From DATDAW01 sp036524675 (lineage in GTDB: Bacteria > Verrucomicrobiota > Verrucomicrobiia > Chthoniobacterales > DASVRZ01), in the NCBI GenBank assembly GCA_036524675.1, contig DATDBU010000175.1, forward strand, positions 1-11,920: a DNA stretch of 11,920 nucleotides, in the 5' to 3' direction. Numbering within the stretch: position 1 is the stretch's first letter; every line of letters begins with the position of its first letter. The notes beneath the pieces were generated by a model that made no database searches, had not been told where the DNA came from, and saw nothing but the letters and a program-made list of their open reading frames with translations. Position numbers and translations under genes: made by a program. Below are positions 1 through 8,611 of the stretch, one piece after another.

Positions 1-195
1 GACTGCCCTCTAGTAGGCCCGCCGCCTAATCGGTCTTTACCGCAGTCAAGCCCTCATCGCTATGCTGTTGGCATGACGGATGCCGGGCAACGGTGCGGAA
101 TGCCGCTCACATGGGCGTGGGAGAACAGAATCGACGTCCGCTTTCCCGGATTTGCCCAGCGCGACAAACTGCCCTCCGTTGGCATGACGGGTGCG
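1..195. other. Non-coding left edge downstream of the helicase pseudogene
   Basis: No convincing gene is visible. The open frames that cross it on the plus strand run on as antisense shadows of the helicase. It holds two copies of a 13-base direct repeat (GTTGGCATGACGG at 67-79 and 178-190) and a short inverted repeat (TAGGC at 14-18, GCCTA at 24-28). The inverted repeat has no T-tract, so I do not call a terminator. Confidence 0.5.
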
Positions 196-2322
196 TCACA
201 ACCGTAAATCATCAAGGAATTCCGAGGCCGGCTCGACGCTTGTCACGAGAAGGTGATCCCGGGCACGCGTGCAGGCGACATATAGAAGGTGGCGCTCTGT
301 GTCGTAGACTTCCTGGAGATCGGCATCGTCACCGACGGCTTCGATACGCTCCTGCAGCGGGACAACCTCGTCATCGCAGGCCATAACGACTACCGCACGA
401 AACTCCAGTCCTTTGGCCAAATGCATGGTGCAGATCGAGACGTGGCCGCCGGTCGTTTCAACCTGCTCATCGAGCACGTTGAAGGACAATCCGGAAGCTT
501 TGACCGCTGCTTGAGCGCGGTTCGTCTGTCCCGCTGAACGCACAAAGACGCCAAACTCATGAGGCTGGATTCCCGTCTTTGATTGTTCATTCAGCCATGC
601 ACTGACGAATTTCTCTTCGTCGTCCTCGCTTTTGAGCACTCGCACATCGGGCGGCGGACCGTTGAAAACGGAGACGGTATTGCTCCGGTTTTCGGTGTTG
701 CCATCCAAATCCGTGAGCTCCGGGCCGAGCAAGCGGTCGGCCTGATGGCGGATTGGGTGGGAGGTGCGGTAGTTGATGCGCAACGTTCGTGATCGACCGC
801 GGATATCCACGCCGAGGGTTTTCCACGAAAACGGCTGCTGAAAGATTCGCTGGCCGAGATCGCCAGCGAAAAAGAGAGCGTTGGGCCGATCGCCGCCGAG
901 TGCGGCGAAGAAGCGCAGTTAGGAAATGCTAATGTCCTGCGCTTCGTCCACGACGGCGAAATCATAGGGCGGGTTTCTGGTGCCCGCCGATTCGGAAGCG
1001 AGGGTGGTAAAGATCACGGCCTCGGTCGTAAGGTTTCGCTCATGAAGCGCTGCGCGTGTCCGCTCAAATATGGACCACAAAATGGCGCGCTGTGCCTCGG
1101 GCAGGCGCGTCTTGCGCCCCAAGCGCGCGACGTCGCGATAGGCCTCCCAACTGTCCAACTGCCACGCATCCACGATTTGTTCCCATTCGGTGAGCAGAAA
1201 GTACAGGCTGAACTTGTGACTGGTGACTGCTGCGGAAGCCGTGCGAAGAATCTCCCGCAGTTCATCCCGGGTGGCGAGTTTCACCGGACCGCAGTGCGCT
1301 TTGTATAGGCGGAGACCGAACGCTGTCAGGGAATGAACATCGATCCGCTCAGCCAGGTGCGGCTCATTGCCGATCAGTCGCCGCAGTTTGATTTGCAGTG
1401 CGTGGGCGAGAGGGATCGAAAACGTGGTTAGCAACACGCGCGCATTCGGATGCGTGCGGGTAATGTGCACGGCGCGATGCAGGGCCACGATAGTCTTGCC
1501 CGTGCCGGCGGAACCCGAAACCCGGGCCGGCCCGTTGTAATTCCGCTCGACAAACTCCCGTTGCTCTGGGTGCAGAAAGATCGTCCATTTCTCCCACGGG
1601 AAATCGAGAGCGCGCTGGAGCTCTTCAAAGTTGGCCATCACACGGAAGCGGCGTTGCGCGTCGGGATGATCGAACGGATTCGACCCAGGTGCCATTGTCG
1701 GCGGGACAGACGGTCTTCCTCCCGTGGCCAATTCGAGCAACGCGTCCGCAGCCTCGCCCGGCAGGTGGTCCGCGAGCATGAGCAGGCTGTCTTCATCCGC
1801 CCGGCGCACATCGCCGAGCCATTCAGGCGGCACGCCATAACTCAGGAGTTCGTCATCGGACCGATCGGCAAACAACAGCGGCTTCGGCGCCTTGGGTCGA
1901 GCCAGTAGTCGTGGCAACATATAACCAGCCACCCCTCCCAAGGCAGAGGCTACACCGGGCAGCTCTTGCGGCACATATACCGGTCGGACGATTTCCTTCA
2001 CCGTTTCGCGAATTTCCACGAACTGTGCAGCGCCCGTCTTGGGGTGCGTCTCCAGCTTCCGCCGCTCGGCCCAAGCATAGGCCTTGTCATGATGATCCAC
2101 GTAGCAGAGCAGCAGGCTGCCCGATGTCTTGTGAACAACGTCCGAATTCACTCGCACAGACCAGAAGCTCTTGTCTTTCGCCTGGTCGAGTTTATGAAAA
2201 CTCATTCCCGGACTCGCGGGATTGATTTGAAGATCAAACGCCGTGGTCTTCACAGCCTTTTGTTCATCACCCGTCAGGCGACCAAGGCTGTCGGTGAAGG
2301 TATCCGCGATGCGAAATTCCAT
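196..2322 (-). pseudogene. UvrD-like superfamily I DNA helicase with RelE-like N-terminal domain, broken by an in-frame stop
   Basis: If the stop is ignored the frame encodes 708 residues. Residues ~1-110 resemble a RelE/ParE-type toxin fold (FHKL at 42-45, FWSVRV at 53-58, CYVDHHDKAY at 73-82). This is followed by a linker and then an SF1 helicase: Walker A SGSAGTGKT at 269-277, Walker B DEAQD at 459-463, GDLGQR just after the break, INYRTS at 516-521, TMHLAKGLEF at 633-642 and LLYVACTRAR at 679-688. Codon 468 is TAA (919-921), so the ribosome would make 467 residues lacking the second RecA-like domain. The next 240 codons stay open in the same frame and keep the late motifs, so one recent nonsense change is the simplest reading; a restart at the GTG at 808-810 is possible but would not restore an ATPase. 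I chose the ATG at 2320-2322 because the 47 extra codons upstream overlap the end of the Argonaute gene out of frame and look unlike the family. The gap to the Argonaute stop is 14 bases, so co-transcription is likely. The identification as an SF1 helicase is firm; the toxin-like fold is from pattern recognition. Confidence 0.85.
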
Positions 2323-2336
2323 AGCTTTTGCGGTGC

Positions 2337-5300
2337 TCAGATGAGCAAGCGGTAGTCGTAGGGTGCAGAGCCGAAACCGCTGAGGTAGGGACCTACTTTT
2401 GCGATTGCACTTGCGGAGTCCAAGGTGGCTGGGAGCCGAGAATAGTAGTCGAAAGTATTCCAATTCATCTTCGACAGACCGAGAATTTCAGTCGCGACTT
2501 GTGTTACATCCGATTGCCCACGAAAACGCCGGATCAACAAGGGAGTGGGTATCCGTCGCTTGCCTTGGTAATACTTCCAACTCGGATTGCTCGCGTTCGG
2601 CGTAGCGCCGTGAACCCACAAAAGCGCCGAGGTCTTGTCAAGAACTACGATCGCGCCGCGAGGGATTGGAAACGTATCAATCTCCGGCTTTCCGTTGCTC
2701 ATCTTAGAGGCCAAGTAGCGCAAAGACTCTTCGATGGTGACTTCGATCAACTCGATATTCGGAACCCCCTCCAACCCTTGAAACAGGCCGCGTTGCTCGT
2801 CGGTCGTGAACGCTGTTCGCTTGTGAACGACCACTCGAGCAGGGAGTCGCATTTTGGCATCGAAGAATAACTGCCGAATCGTCTCCCCGGTTCTCCGGGC
2901 GTCATCGACAGACATAAATGGGTTTCTTCCCCGGATGATTGGGTCTTCGATCCGACCGAGCCGAAACTGCAATCCTTCGCCTCGCGCGTTGTAGAGATGG
3001 CTGCAACCGAGCAGCACATGATTCCCGCTGGCGGCGCCTGAGTCGAGGCTATACCCGATTCCTACAAATGCGGTTTCATCGTCCAAACAATCGAGCCGCC
3101 ACGGTGTGCGCAAAGCCTTGGCGTAAAGTGCAAGTGACACCCACCACCGAACTCGGCAGTGCTGTGTCGTCACGACCGTCTTTTCCCGGATGAATTGTGT
3201 GCTTTGGCCGTGCCTGGCCGCGTACGCTTTGAGAAAGTGGTGAAGGTCGAAATGCTCGGTGTCGGTTTCGATCCTCTCGTATGCAGCCCAGCGAAAAGGC
3301 ACAAAGATCGTGGCGATCGCTCCGGGCCGCACGCTACGGATAGCGTCCAGCGCCTTACAGATTCTATGAGCGAGCTGTTTTGCAGTTGCCAACTCTTCTC
3401 CAACTACCGCGTCATCGAGATCGATCCAGCCGTTTTGTCCGCGGTCTGAACAGGTCAGAGGTAGCCCGAAGGCCTGAGAGAATCCCGGAAAGTTTTGGAG
3501 GTAGTCGCGCTCAGATTTGATTGGCTCGGCACGTTCTTGAAGCTGATTCAGAAACCGTTTCAACTTCGCCGCATCCTGCGCCGGGCAGATCGCCGCTACT
3601 TCGACAGAAGCCGACAATCCCGACGTTGTGAGTTGGTAATCCCACGGACGATTTTGGACCAGCCCCTTGAGCGGATTCTGGTCGCGAACTTCGACTTTGC
3701 CGTTCGAGGAGCTGAAAAGCAGGTCGGCGTCAGCCACCACCAAACCTTGCTGGCGGGCGTGCCGCTGCATTGCTTGGGGAAGAGCGGATCGCCCTTTTTG
3801 AAAGAGGCCCGCGTAGATGGGGACGCGGCCAATCCGAAAAACTCCGCCACCCTTCGCCGGCGCATCCATGTTGCCGATCTTATCGATCCAGCATTTCAGA
3901 TCCCCGTCAAAGATGTTGTTGTGTTGATAGCCATAGACTGCATTTCGAATCACTTTGCTGGAGACGCGATCGGCTAGTGTGCCGTCCGGCATCGTGACCA
4001 TGACCTCTGGCATGAGGGCGACGTGCGGCTTGCCCGCGATCGATTCCAAACGGAAAGACACCGCACTATGCACCCGAAACTTGATGTTATTCAGCGGGTG
4101 CTCCTTGTAATGCGCCGCCTCCCAAAGCCGGCGACTGTTATCGGTCATCGCACCGATGCGATTTGCCACGCTTTGCACGAGCCCACGGCGTAGCAGGGAG
4201 CGGATGCGCCCGTCATTCGCCAGATCATCCTCTGAAATGGCCACTGCGGTCGGGCTCGAGCGTAGTTGCGCCCCGAACGCGTCTTGAATGTCTTTGCTGT
4301 CCGCAAAAGCCAGCGCGCCATCGTCCATCGCCACGAACGCACCCTTTTCCGGCGGAAGTCTATCGTCCAGCCAATGACGACGATTCTCGCCGGGCGGAAT
4401 TTCCAGCGGCACCTTAAGAGCGTGGGACGGGAAGGTCAGTAGATACGCATTGCTTTTGACCAGCGTCGTCGCGGGATTCGAGGGCACCGTGAAAGGCGCG
4501 GGAACCCCCGCCGGCACCGCAGCCGCGTCCAGCAATGCCTTCGCACTGGTCAGGAATTCGCCCTCCAATTGGCGCAGGGTGAGCCTGGAAACCAGATCGT
4601 CAAAGCCATCGGTCGCGATGTAGAACGCGTCCTTTCCGGTCGCACGAGCGGCGGCGATTAGCTCTTCAACTGGCGCAGGAGCTTCGCTGCCAATTCCGCA
4701 CCAAAATAGGCGGCTTGGAGTCGTCCCGACATACGCCTCTCGCAACACATTCATGATCGAAGCATCACGCCCGCTGTAACCGAGAACCACGAGGTCATAG
4801 TCTTGCATCTCGTGCAGCAACTCGGCACGGAGAGCCGCTTCCTGCTGCTGAAGTTCCGCGACTGTGTTCTTCAGTTTGTCGTAGCGGTAATCGCCGTGCA
4901 GCGACACCGCTCTCAATTCGCCATCGGTTTGTGGCCGTTCGGCACGGTGCGGCGTGTCGATTCCGATCTCGATGCAAATTACGTCTGCTGCTGCGGTGGC
5001 TCGCGCCACCAAGCCGTCAAAGTTGGTCGTCCACACACTGCGCACCAGCCCCGCCTTGGCCAGCAACGCCAGCAAGCGATAGCCGGTATGAGGCTTGGCC
5101 TTGGCGACGTAGGACTGAAAGAATGCGCGTCGATCCTGGCCGGTCGGATAGCACTCCTCCGCGTAGAACGAATACTCGTCGGCATGTCCCTGCGCGGGAT
5201 AGTTGCCGCGCTGATCCAGCCAGCGCTGGATACGCTGTCTGGTTCCGGGCAGCGACAGCTCTCCGACTGACTCCCGGAGAGTTGGGTTATTAGTCACGAA

Positions 5301-5456
5301 AATGTCCTGCTTCCACTCCCAGATGCACCGTTCCGCGGACGGCATGCCCGAAGAAATCGAGGCACCGGCACCGAGCAACAAGCAGACGGGCCGTCCGCGA
5401 TTTACCGCGAGCGACCGGACGAGCGCATCCACCGAGAGACAGTATTCCTGTTCCAT
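2337..5456 (-). CDS. Fused SIR2-APAZ-short prokaryotic Argonaute
   Basis: This 1039-residue protein joins three parts. Residues ~1-300 are a SIR2 domain: LLLGAGAS at 26-33, TTNFD at 143-147, SLHGD at 185-189 with candidate catalytic H187, and GYSGRD at 226-231. Residues ~330-600 match the APAZ region that replaces the N and PAZ domains in short Argonautes. The remainder is MID (~690-780, with K743, Q754 and K759 as possible guide 5'-phosphate contacts) and PIWI (~795-1039). The slicer residues appear lost: the first aspartate position reads VGIGYS (798-803) and the next reads VVHKR (876-880). Known relatives, SIR2-APAZ/Ago systems, use an RNA guide to sense invading DNA and then consume NAD+, killing or stalling the cell; I infer the same here. 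The ATG at 5454-5456 follows directly on an in-frame TGA five codons upstream, so no earlier ATG exists. A GGGGTGA lies 12 bases before it, a loose ribosome site. The upstream neighbour ends 161 bases away; the helicase follows at 14 bases. Most SIR2 systems split the two halves into two genes, so the single chain places it in the rarer fused branch. Confidence 0.9.
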   Translation of the reverse strand: MEQEYCLSVDALVRSLAVNRGRPVCLLLGAGASISSGMPSAERCIWEWKQDIFVTNNPTLRESVGELSLPGTRQRIQRWLDQRGNYPAQGHADEYSFYAEECYPTGQDRRAFFQSYVAKAKPHTGYRLLALLAKAGLVRSVWTTNFDGLVARATAAADVICIEIGIDTPHRAERPQTDGELRAVSLHGDYRYDKLKNTVAELQQQEAALRAELLHEMQDYDLVVLGYSGRDASIMNVLREAYVGTTPSRLFWCGIGSEAPAPVEELIAAARATGKDAFYIATDGFDDLVSRLTLRQLEGEFLTSAKALLDAAAVPAGVPAPFTVPSNPATTLVKSNAYLLTFPSHALKVPLEIPPGENRRHWLDDRLPPEKGAFVAMDDGALAFADSKDIQDAFGAQLRSSPTAVAISEDDLANDGRIRSLLRRGLVQSVANRIGAMTDNSRRLWEAAHYKEHPLNNIKFRVHSAVSFRLESIAGKPHVALMPEVMVTMPDGTLADRVSSKVIRNAVYGYQHNNIFDGDLKCWIDKIGNMDAPAKGGGVFRIGRVPIYAGLFQKGRSALPQAMQRHARQQGLVVADADLLFSSSNGKVEVRDQNPLKGLVQNRPWDYQLTTSGLSASVEVAAICPAQDAAKLKRFLNQLQERAEPIKSERDYLQNFPGFSQAFGLPLTCSDRGQNGWIDLDDAVVGEELATAKQLAHRICKALDAIRSVRPGAIATIFVPFRWAAYERIETDTEHFDLHHFLKAYAARHGQSTQFIREKTVVTTQHCRVRWWVSLALYAKALRTPWRLDCLDDETAFVGIGYSLDSGAASGNHVLLGCSHLYNARGEGLQFRLGRIEDPIIRGRNPFMSVDDARRTGETIRQLFFDAKMRLPARVVVHKRTAFTTDEQRGLFQGLEGVPNIELIEVTIEESLRYLASKMSNGKPEIDTFPIPRGAIVVLDKTSALLWVHGATPNASNPSWKYYQGKRRIPTPLLIRRFRGQSDVTQVATEILGLSKMNWNTFDYYSRLPATLDSASAIAKVGPYLSGFGSAPYDYRLLI

Positions 5457-5617
5457 GGCCAGACGACTTCACCCCATTTTTTGGATTTTTGAAAACCTTC
5501 ATTACGACAAGTCAAAATGTTCGATGATCCTGGTGAGATTGCGAACAAGCTTCTGCCAGCCGTTATGGAGAACCGGGCAGTAGGTGACTCTGAGATTCTG
5601 AGCTCAGACCTCTTGCT
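5457..5617. other. Intergenic spacer between hamB-like and SIR2-Ago genes
   Basis: This 161-base gap is more AT-rich than its flanks, mainly around 5475-5520. It holds a perfect 12-base palindrome, TCTGAGCTCAGA (5597-5608), 9 bases after the helicase stop, and a weak promoter candidate for the Argonaute gene. AGGT at 5582-5585 and ACCT at 5608-5611 allow a slightly longer imperfect hairpin, but without a U-run it is not a standard intrinsic terminator. Confidence 0.5.
5487..5515 (-). promoter_or_regulatory. Weak candidate promoter for the SIR2-Ago gene
   Basis: Read on the minus strand, TTGACT (5510-5515, five of six to the -35 consensus) is followed 17 bases later by TCAAAA (5487-5492, only three of six to the -10). 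It lies about 30-60 bases before the start codon in the AT-rich part of the gap. The -35 is good and the -10 is poor, so this is a suggestion only. Confidence 0.25.
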
Positions 5618-8611
5618 CTAGAAGTCGCGCCGCGTAACCGCGGAAATGTCGCGACGTGTATTATTGAAAACCAGAACACCGAGGCTGCCTTGCCATCCCG
5701 ATTGATCTTGCGCGAGCAAGCGCTGCGCTGCCTCAAAGATGTTCCGCCTGTCGTCGCTTGGGAAGCCGCGCATTCCTGCGGCTCCCCCCAAATTAACGTA
5801 TGCCCGACGATGGCGAACGCCTCCACTTGCCAGCGCGCGTCCCACGCCACTCGGTACGCCAAAACGCAGATGCTCTGGAAACTGAAGCACAACTGGAGCG
5901 ATGGAATTGCCTCGTGATTGGAGAATCTTCTCCAGTAGGGCAATGGCTTGCTCGACGATCGTCTGAAGCGCAAATGCAACCGCTTGTGTGTGAACTCCGA
6001 GCATTTCATCGACTGAAAGACCGGCCGCATTGGCAAGCTGGACGAAGTTGGTCCCCGCAAGCCATAGTCTAACAGTCGTGAAAAACGGATCACGGAACGG
6101 GCTCAGATCGGCTTCTGGCCCCGTCCGATAGGCATTCCTTATCGCCTCCTGCAATTCGAGTTGGCTCCAGGCCCATTCCAGAATCGGGTTTACGAAGGTC
6201 GGATCCATCGGGTCCGTCACATCGTCCCATGCTGCACGCAGCGGGAGAAGTGCAGTTTCGACCACATCGACCATGCGTGCCCTAGTTCCCGTCTCCCTGA
6301 TCCAATCGAGCCGACCTGCTGTGCGGACGGCAAAAACGCGTCGTGCTCTCAGCCCAAAAACCTCCCGCAACAACTGTCTTGAAGCATCGTCGGTTTGGCG
6401 CGACGCAAAGGTCTCGTTCGCGAGTTCGGTTGCGAGTCGGACCAATTCCACTTCCTCGATTTCCGTTGCAGCGAGTTCCACAATCGTGGCGTCTATCCCG
6501 TCGATCAAACTATGAACAACCGGGCTCGCTTCCAATATTTCATTCGTAAGCACCATGTTGCTTGCAGCAAGCTCGCGGCGTACACTCTCGATTAACCTCC
6601 GGAGGGCGCCAACAATGGGCTCCCCTGCTTCTTGTTGGGCGACCGCCTCAATCAATGGCCATTGATCTTCATTTGTGCAGATCACGAGTCCCTTTGTGGT
6701 TGAACCAGGTCGTCCGGCTCGACCGACCAGGTTTTTAATATCCCGAGTCAATAAATTCTCACGGGAGCCTTCCTGCCCCAAGCGCTGCACGGAATAGAGA
6801 ACAAGCGTTCTTATTGGAAGATTCACGCCCTCTGCAAGGGTGCTCGTGCAGATGCCAAATGCTATGCTTCCTTCCTGCAACAATTTTTCGACTACCTCCC
6901 TCGTCTCCTGCGGTATGTCTCCATGATGCAATACCGCACCTGCCTTAATTGCACGGGTTCCTACCCACTCTGCTCCATACTCTTGCTCAACATACTCGGC
7001 AACCGCGTCGACGGCATCCTTGGCAGCAAACAGTAGAGGTATTGGCAAAGGCAACGCTCTTGAAATTTGGAGGAGCAATTCCTCGGTCAATCCGATCGCT
7101 CCCTGATCCCCTCGCTTGTTTGCGGAAAAGACAACGACGGCGCCCATTGGCAGTGCCTTTCTTGCGGCTGCAATGGCCCGTGTTTTGAACGAGGCGAATT
7201 GAAAGGTGTTTATTCTGCCGGTGGAGGAGTTCAGCCACAGGAAATCTTCGCGTCGGAGAAATCGTTCGATCCTGTAGCGAATGGGTTCTGCTTCATGCGG
7301 ATGCATCTCCAAATCCAGCGGAGAGCCCGCTGCCTGGCCCACTTGTCGGAGGACGGAGAACTCTGCGATAGCTGGGCGATAATCGCTCCGAACTACGGAG
7401 TCTTCGGTGCCCCCAAGCCATAGATTGATCTCCTCAATATTGGGAACGATTGCTGAAACAAAAACGTACCTTTGGACGCCAGTTACCCGAACCTTCATTC
7501 GAGCAAGCAACAACTCCAAACCTACGCCGCGCGAAGGCGCATCCAAAAGATGCCCCTCATCACAAATCACCAATGAAATACGCCGCGCGAACGCCGCGTT
7601 CGCGCTAAGAATCCCTGAAAGAGTTTCCGGCGTGGCAACCAATGCCCTCATTTCGTCAAAGTCTCGCACCTCATCACCGGACGGAACAGTTCCGCCGTAT
7701 GCGCAGCGCGCGGAAATGCCCATTTCGTTGAGGCGCTTCACAAGTGTACCACGCAACTCGGACGCCAAAGAACGATACGGAACCAAGAGAACAGCCGCAG
7801 TATCTGGCTGCGCACTGAGGTGGTAGAATAGGAGCGTCTCACACAACGCGGTCTTCCCTGCTCCGGTCGGCATCTGAAGAGAGAATGTTTCAGGGCGAAG
7901 CAACAGTCCCCTCTCGATTGCCGCGATCTGCGACGGGAAAAAATCCCAAGTGCCATGATTTACCAAGGACTTGACCAGTGGCGTCCAAAACGGCGATGCG
8001 CCTTCGGGGAGTATGGCCCGTAAGTTGGTCGCGCGAAATGTTTCGAGAAGCCTTTCCAGCAACCGCAGTGGAATCCAAACGTCAGGCCCAATCTGCAAAG
8101 CAGCTTTTACTGAATCGGATACGCCAGCCCCGATTCCAGCAATGGCGTCCATGTTGCCTTCGAGGAGCGCCGTCCGAAGATCCCGGAGTAGAGGAGAAGC
8201 AATTTCCCGTGGCCTCGCCAAGAGATCGAAGCAAGCCCCTTCGCCGTCACCCAGCAGCGAGCGGGGACGACTCCGTATGGTTAGGTAGGCCGACGCTGGG
8301 AATCCTCCGAAGTAGAATGCCGCCGCAGAAAAAAGTGTCGCCTCATTGGGCGATACACCGACTGAACGAAGCTCCTCCGTTCTGTCTGGCGCCCCGTATT
8401 GCGCCAGAGCATTTCGTAGGCGAGCCCAATCAGCGGGCGATGTATCGCCGAGGCGCATGCAGTCAAAGAGTTCTCCCACTAAGGCAATATAAAGATCGTC
8501 CTTGCGAGTCCGCTGGTAGCCGAGAGCGAGTGGTATTTCCCGCACCGCAAACCTGTCCAAATGCCGAAGCGCATCCGCATCCCCAATCCAACTCAAAAGG
8601 GATTCCCTCAT
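5618..8611 (-). CDS. hamB: Ski2-like DEAD/DEAH helicase, Hachiman HamB-like
   Basis: This 997-residue superfamily II helicase has MPTGAGKT at 247-254 (Walker A), VICDEGHLLD at 348-357 (a DEGH form of motif II), VSAIVPN at 385-391 (motif III position), CTSTLAEGVNLP at 588-599 and NLVGRAGRPG at 637-646 (motifs V and VI). The last two are typical of Ski2-like helicases. About 240 residues precede the helicase core and ~330 follow it; I recognise no named domain in either part. It starts inside the end of the DUF1837 gene (ATGA overlap at 8608-8611), without a clear ribosome site, so translation is probably coupled. In Hachiman, HamB is a DNA helicase that holds HamA in check and releases its nuclease when DNA damage or phage DNA is met; that role is inferred from pairing and motifs. 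An AbpAB-type pair is the main alternative. The helicase call is secure; the hamB name depends on its neighbour. Confidence 0.82.
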   Translation of the reverse strand: MRESLLSWIGDADALRHLDRFAVREIPLALGYQRTRKDDLYIALVGELFDCMRLGDTSPADWARLRNALAQYGAPDRTEELRSVGVSPNEATLFSAAAFYFGGFPASAYLTIRSRPRSLLGDGEGACFDLLARPREIASPLLRDLRTALLEGNMDAIAGIGAGVSDSVKAALQIGPDVWIPLRLLERLLETFRATNLRAILPEGASPFWTPLVKSLVNHGTWDFFPSQIAAIERGLLLRPETFSLQMPTGAGKTALCETLLFYHLSAQPDTAAVLLVPYRSLASELRGTLVKRLNEMGISARCAYGGTVPSGDEVRDFDEMRALVATPETLSGILSANAAFARRISLVICDEGHLLDAPSRGVGLELLLARMKVRVTGVQRYVFVSAIVPNIEEINLWLGGTEDSVVRSDYRPAIAEFSVLRQVGQAAGSPLDLEMHPHEAEPIRYRIERFLRREDFLWLNSSTGRINTFQFASFKTRAIAAARKALPMGAVVVFSANKRGDQGAIGLTEELLLQISRALPLPIPLLFAAKDAVDAVAEYVEQEYGAEWVGTRAIKAGAVLHHGDIPQETREVVEKLLQEGSIAFGICTSTLAEGVNLPIRTLVLYSVQRLGQEGSRENLLTRDIKNLVGRAGRPGSTTKGLVICTNEDQWPLIEAVAQQEAGEPIVGALRRLIESVRRELAASNMVLTNEILEASPVVHSLIDGIDATIVELAATEIEEVELVRLATELANETFASRQTDDASRQLLREVFGLRARRVFAVRTAGRLDWIRETGTRARMVDVVETALLPLRAAWDDVTDPMDPTFVNPILEWAWSQLELQEAIRNAYRTGPEADLSPFRDPFFTTVRLWLAGTNFVQLANAAGLSVDEMLGVHTQAVAFALQTIVEQAIALLEKILQSRGNSIAPVVLQFPEHLRFGVPSGVGRALASGGVRHRRAYVNLGGAAGMRGFPSDDRRNIFEAAQRLLAQDQSGWQGSLGVLVFNNTRRDISAVTRRDF

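Noticed and set aside
14..28. TAGGC/GCCTA inverted repeat as a terminator
   Set aside because: Only five base pairs, and no T-run follows on the minus strand.
93..386. 97-codon plus-strand frame at the left edge
   Set aside because: Most of it lies antisense to the helicase C-terminus, it is rich in arginine and has no recognisable motif; a typical shadow frame.
919..921. Programmed recoding of the helicase stop
   Set aside because: The codon is TAA, which is not used for selenocysteine or pyrrolysine, and the frame does not change, so frameshifting is not involved. A nonsense mutation is simpler.
2323..2463. Upstream start for the helicase at 2463
   Set aside because: The extra 47 codons overlap the Argonaute coding end in another frame and read as low-quality protein, while the ATG at 2322 begins the recognisable domain.
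2328..2870. 180-codon plus-strand frame opposite the Argonaute 3' end
   Set aside because: It is fully antisense to well-recognised PIWI sequence, with no ribosome site or family resemblance.
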